Positions 63,317 through 64,000 of a stretch of 64,000 nucleotides of DNA are shown one piece after another. Origin of the DNA: an uncultured Alphaproteobacteria bacterium (GTDB lineage Bacteria; Pseudomonadota; Alphaproteobacteria; HIMB59; GCA-002718135); the NCBI GenBank assembly GCA_902582755.1, contig CACHSZ010000001.1, positions 295,982-359,981 on the forward strand. Reading direction: 5' to 3'. Under the pieces are notes generated by a model. That model had not been told where the DNA came from. It saw only the letters and a list, made by a program, of their open reading frames with translations, and did not search any database. Position numbers and translations under genes: made by a program. The first letter of the stretch is position 1; every line of letters starts with the position of its first letter.

Positions 63317-64000
63317 TTTACTTTTGTCATAGTACAAAGTATTTCAAAGGCAATCGTTGCTCCTACTAATGAAGTCATATTATTTACATCAAATGGTGGT
63401 GATACCTCTACAACATCACCTCCTACAAAATTGATTTTGTTTAGTGCTCTTATAATAGTTTGTGCCTCTCTCACATTAAAGCCCCCAACTTCAGGAGTTC
63501 CAGTCCCTGGTGCGAAAGTTGGGTCTATTCCATCTATATCAAATGTAAAATAAGTATCTGTTGTCGCTAGAACTTCATAAATTTTTTCAATACATTTATT
63601 AAATCCCATTTCATAATAATCATCTATAGTAATAATAGTTACACCTTGTTTTCTAGCCCAACTCAAATCTTCAGGATCATATAAAGCTCCACGAAGACCA
63701 AGGATTACATATTTTTTTGGATCTATGAGCTTTTCTTCTATAGCTCTTCTAAATGGTGTGCCATGAGTATATTTAAATCCTCCAAAATAAGTGTCCCAAG
63801 TATCAGAATGAGAATCAAACTGAAATAAACCTATTGGTTTTTCTTTCGCAATACCTCTAAGAATTGGTAGGCTGATTAAATGATCACCTCCAATTGATAA
63901 TGGTATTGTTTTGGAATTATAAATATTTGAGTAAAATTTTTCTATTTTATCTAAACTATCATTTAAGTCCGCTGGATTTACCGGACAATCTCCAACATCT
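63313..64000 (-). CDS. Agmatinase/arginase-family ureohydrolase, N-terminus cut by window edge
   Basis: The reverse frame is open from the stop at 63313 to the window end (229 codons), so the gene is partial at its 5' end; an internal ATG at 63666 is not the start. Manganese ligands are visible: G-G-D-H, F-D-S-H-S-D, and D-I-D-G-I-D-P. G-T-G-T-P-E-V-G-G follows as in agmatinases. The family hydrolyses guanidino compounds such as agmatine, guanidinobutyrate or proclavaminate to urea and an amine. It is convergent with the KDPG aldolase and probably unrelated to the sugar genes. Confidence 0.9.
   Translation of the reverse strand, partial: DVGDCPVNPADLNDSLDKIEKFYSNIYNSKTIPLSIGGDHLISLPILRGIAKEKPIGLFQFDSHSDTWDTYFGGFKYTHGTPFRRAIEEKLIDPKKYVILGLRGALYDPEDLSWARKQGVTIITIDDYYEMGFNKCIEKIYEVLATTDTYFTFDIDGIDPTFAPGTGTPEVGGFNVREAQTIIRALNKINFVGGDVVEVSPPFDVNNMTSLVGATIAFEILCTMTKVN

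Noticed and set aside
1..64000. tRNA, rRNA, CRISPR array, insertion sequence, integrase or phage genes
   Set aside because: I looked for tRNA-like clover arms, direct repeats with spacers and transposase-like proteins and found none; gaps are too short to hide them. A covariance-model scan would settle small RNAs.

Overview
The window is a dense, low-GC (about 30 % G+C by eye), single-copy-looking stretch of bacterial chromosome with very short intergenic gaps (none above about 150 bases), many 1-11 base gene overlaps (ATGA, TAATG) and no rRNA, tRNA, CRISPR array, insertion sequence or phage gene that I could recognise. Gene content (five substrate-binding-protein transport systems, LacI and GntR/FCD regulators, Gfo/Idh oxidoreductases, sterol-desaturase and phytanoyl-CoA-dioxygenase families, secreted proteins starting A-G-G-H after the signal peptide) points to a streamlined marine alphaproteobacterium, for example of the SAR11-like, HIMB59 or AEGEAN-169 type. 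The taxonomic call is an inference from style, not from a marker gene.

Layout. (a) 1-8285: a left-edge-truncated SnoaL-like gene (minus), two further SnoaL-like genes, a LacI-family regulator with its predicted operators, a family-1 sugar ABC transporter without its own ATPase, a HAD-like protein lacking the catalytic aspartates, and an SDR. (b) 8293-15236: EamA transporter, phosphotransacylase, omega-amino-acid:pyruvate transaminase plus alanine dehydrogenase, core methionine synthase and a phosphonate-monoester-hydrolase/sulfatase-like enzyme. (c) 15388-26609: one 11-kb co-directional run with a Dpp/Opp-type transporter, EamA, aldose-1-epimerase, split sulfopyruvate decarboxylase (ComDE), PfkB kinase and a 2-hydroxyacid dehydrogenase. 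(d) 26599-44346: an FucI/AraA-like isomerase, four Gfo/Idh dehydrogenases, a complete family-1 sugar ABC transporter with ATPase, a TIM-barrel epimerase, SDRs, and the glucuronate branch enzymes UxaC-like, UxuB-like and UxuA. (e) 44452-52850: Rbs-type monosaccharide ABC transporter followed by an oxidative L-fucose pathway (aldo/keto reductase, fuconate dehydratase, fuconolactonase, SDR). (f) 52874-64000: two tail-to-tail sterol-desaturase paralogues, GntR regulator, phytanoyl-CoA dioxygenase with a small unknown protein, a third family-1 transporter without ATPase, alpha-L-fucosidase, mutarotase, KDG kinase, KDPG aldolase, and a right-edge-truncated agmatinase-family gene.

How it works together. 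The window reads as a scavenging island for algal sugars. Fucosylated oligosaccharides would enter through the 56999-60063 system, be cut in the cytoplasm by the signal-less fucosidase, and L-fucose be oxidised by the enzymes at 48958-52850. Glucuronate would go through UxaC, UxuB and UxuA to 2-keto-3-deoxygluconate, then KDG kinase and KDPG aldolase at 61870-63316 to pyruvate and glyceraldehyde-3-phosphate. ComDE with its neighbours suggests a sulfonate (sulfolactate or sulfoquinovose) branch. No secreted depolymerase or TonB receptor is present.

Regulation is visible in the DNA. A TATTCA-N6-TGAATA inverted repeat occurs both in front of the SnoaL genes and in front of the LacI gene, and a 16-base palindromic sequence is shared exactly by the GntR gene promoter and the fucosidase-operon promoter. 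All five binding-protein genes are followed by a strong hairpin placed directly before the first permease gene.
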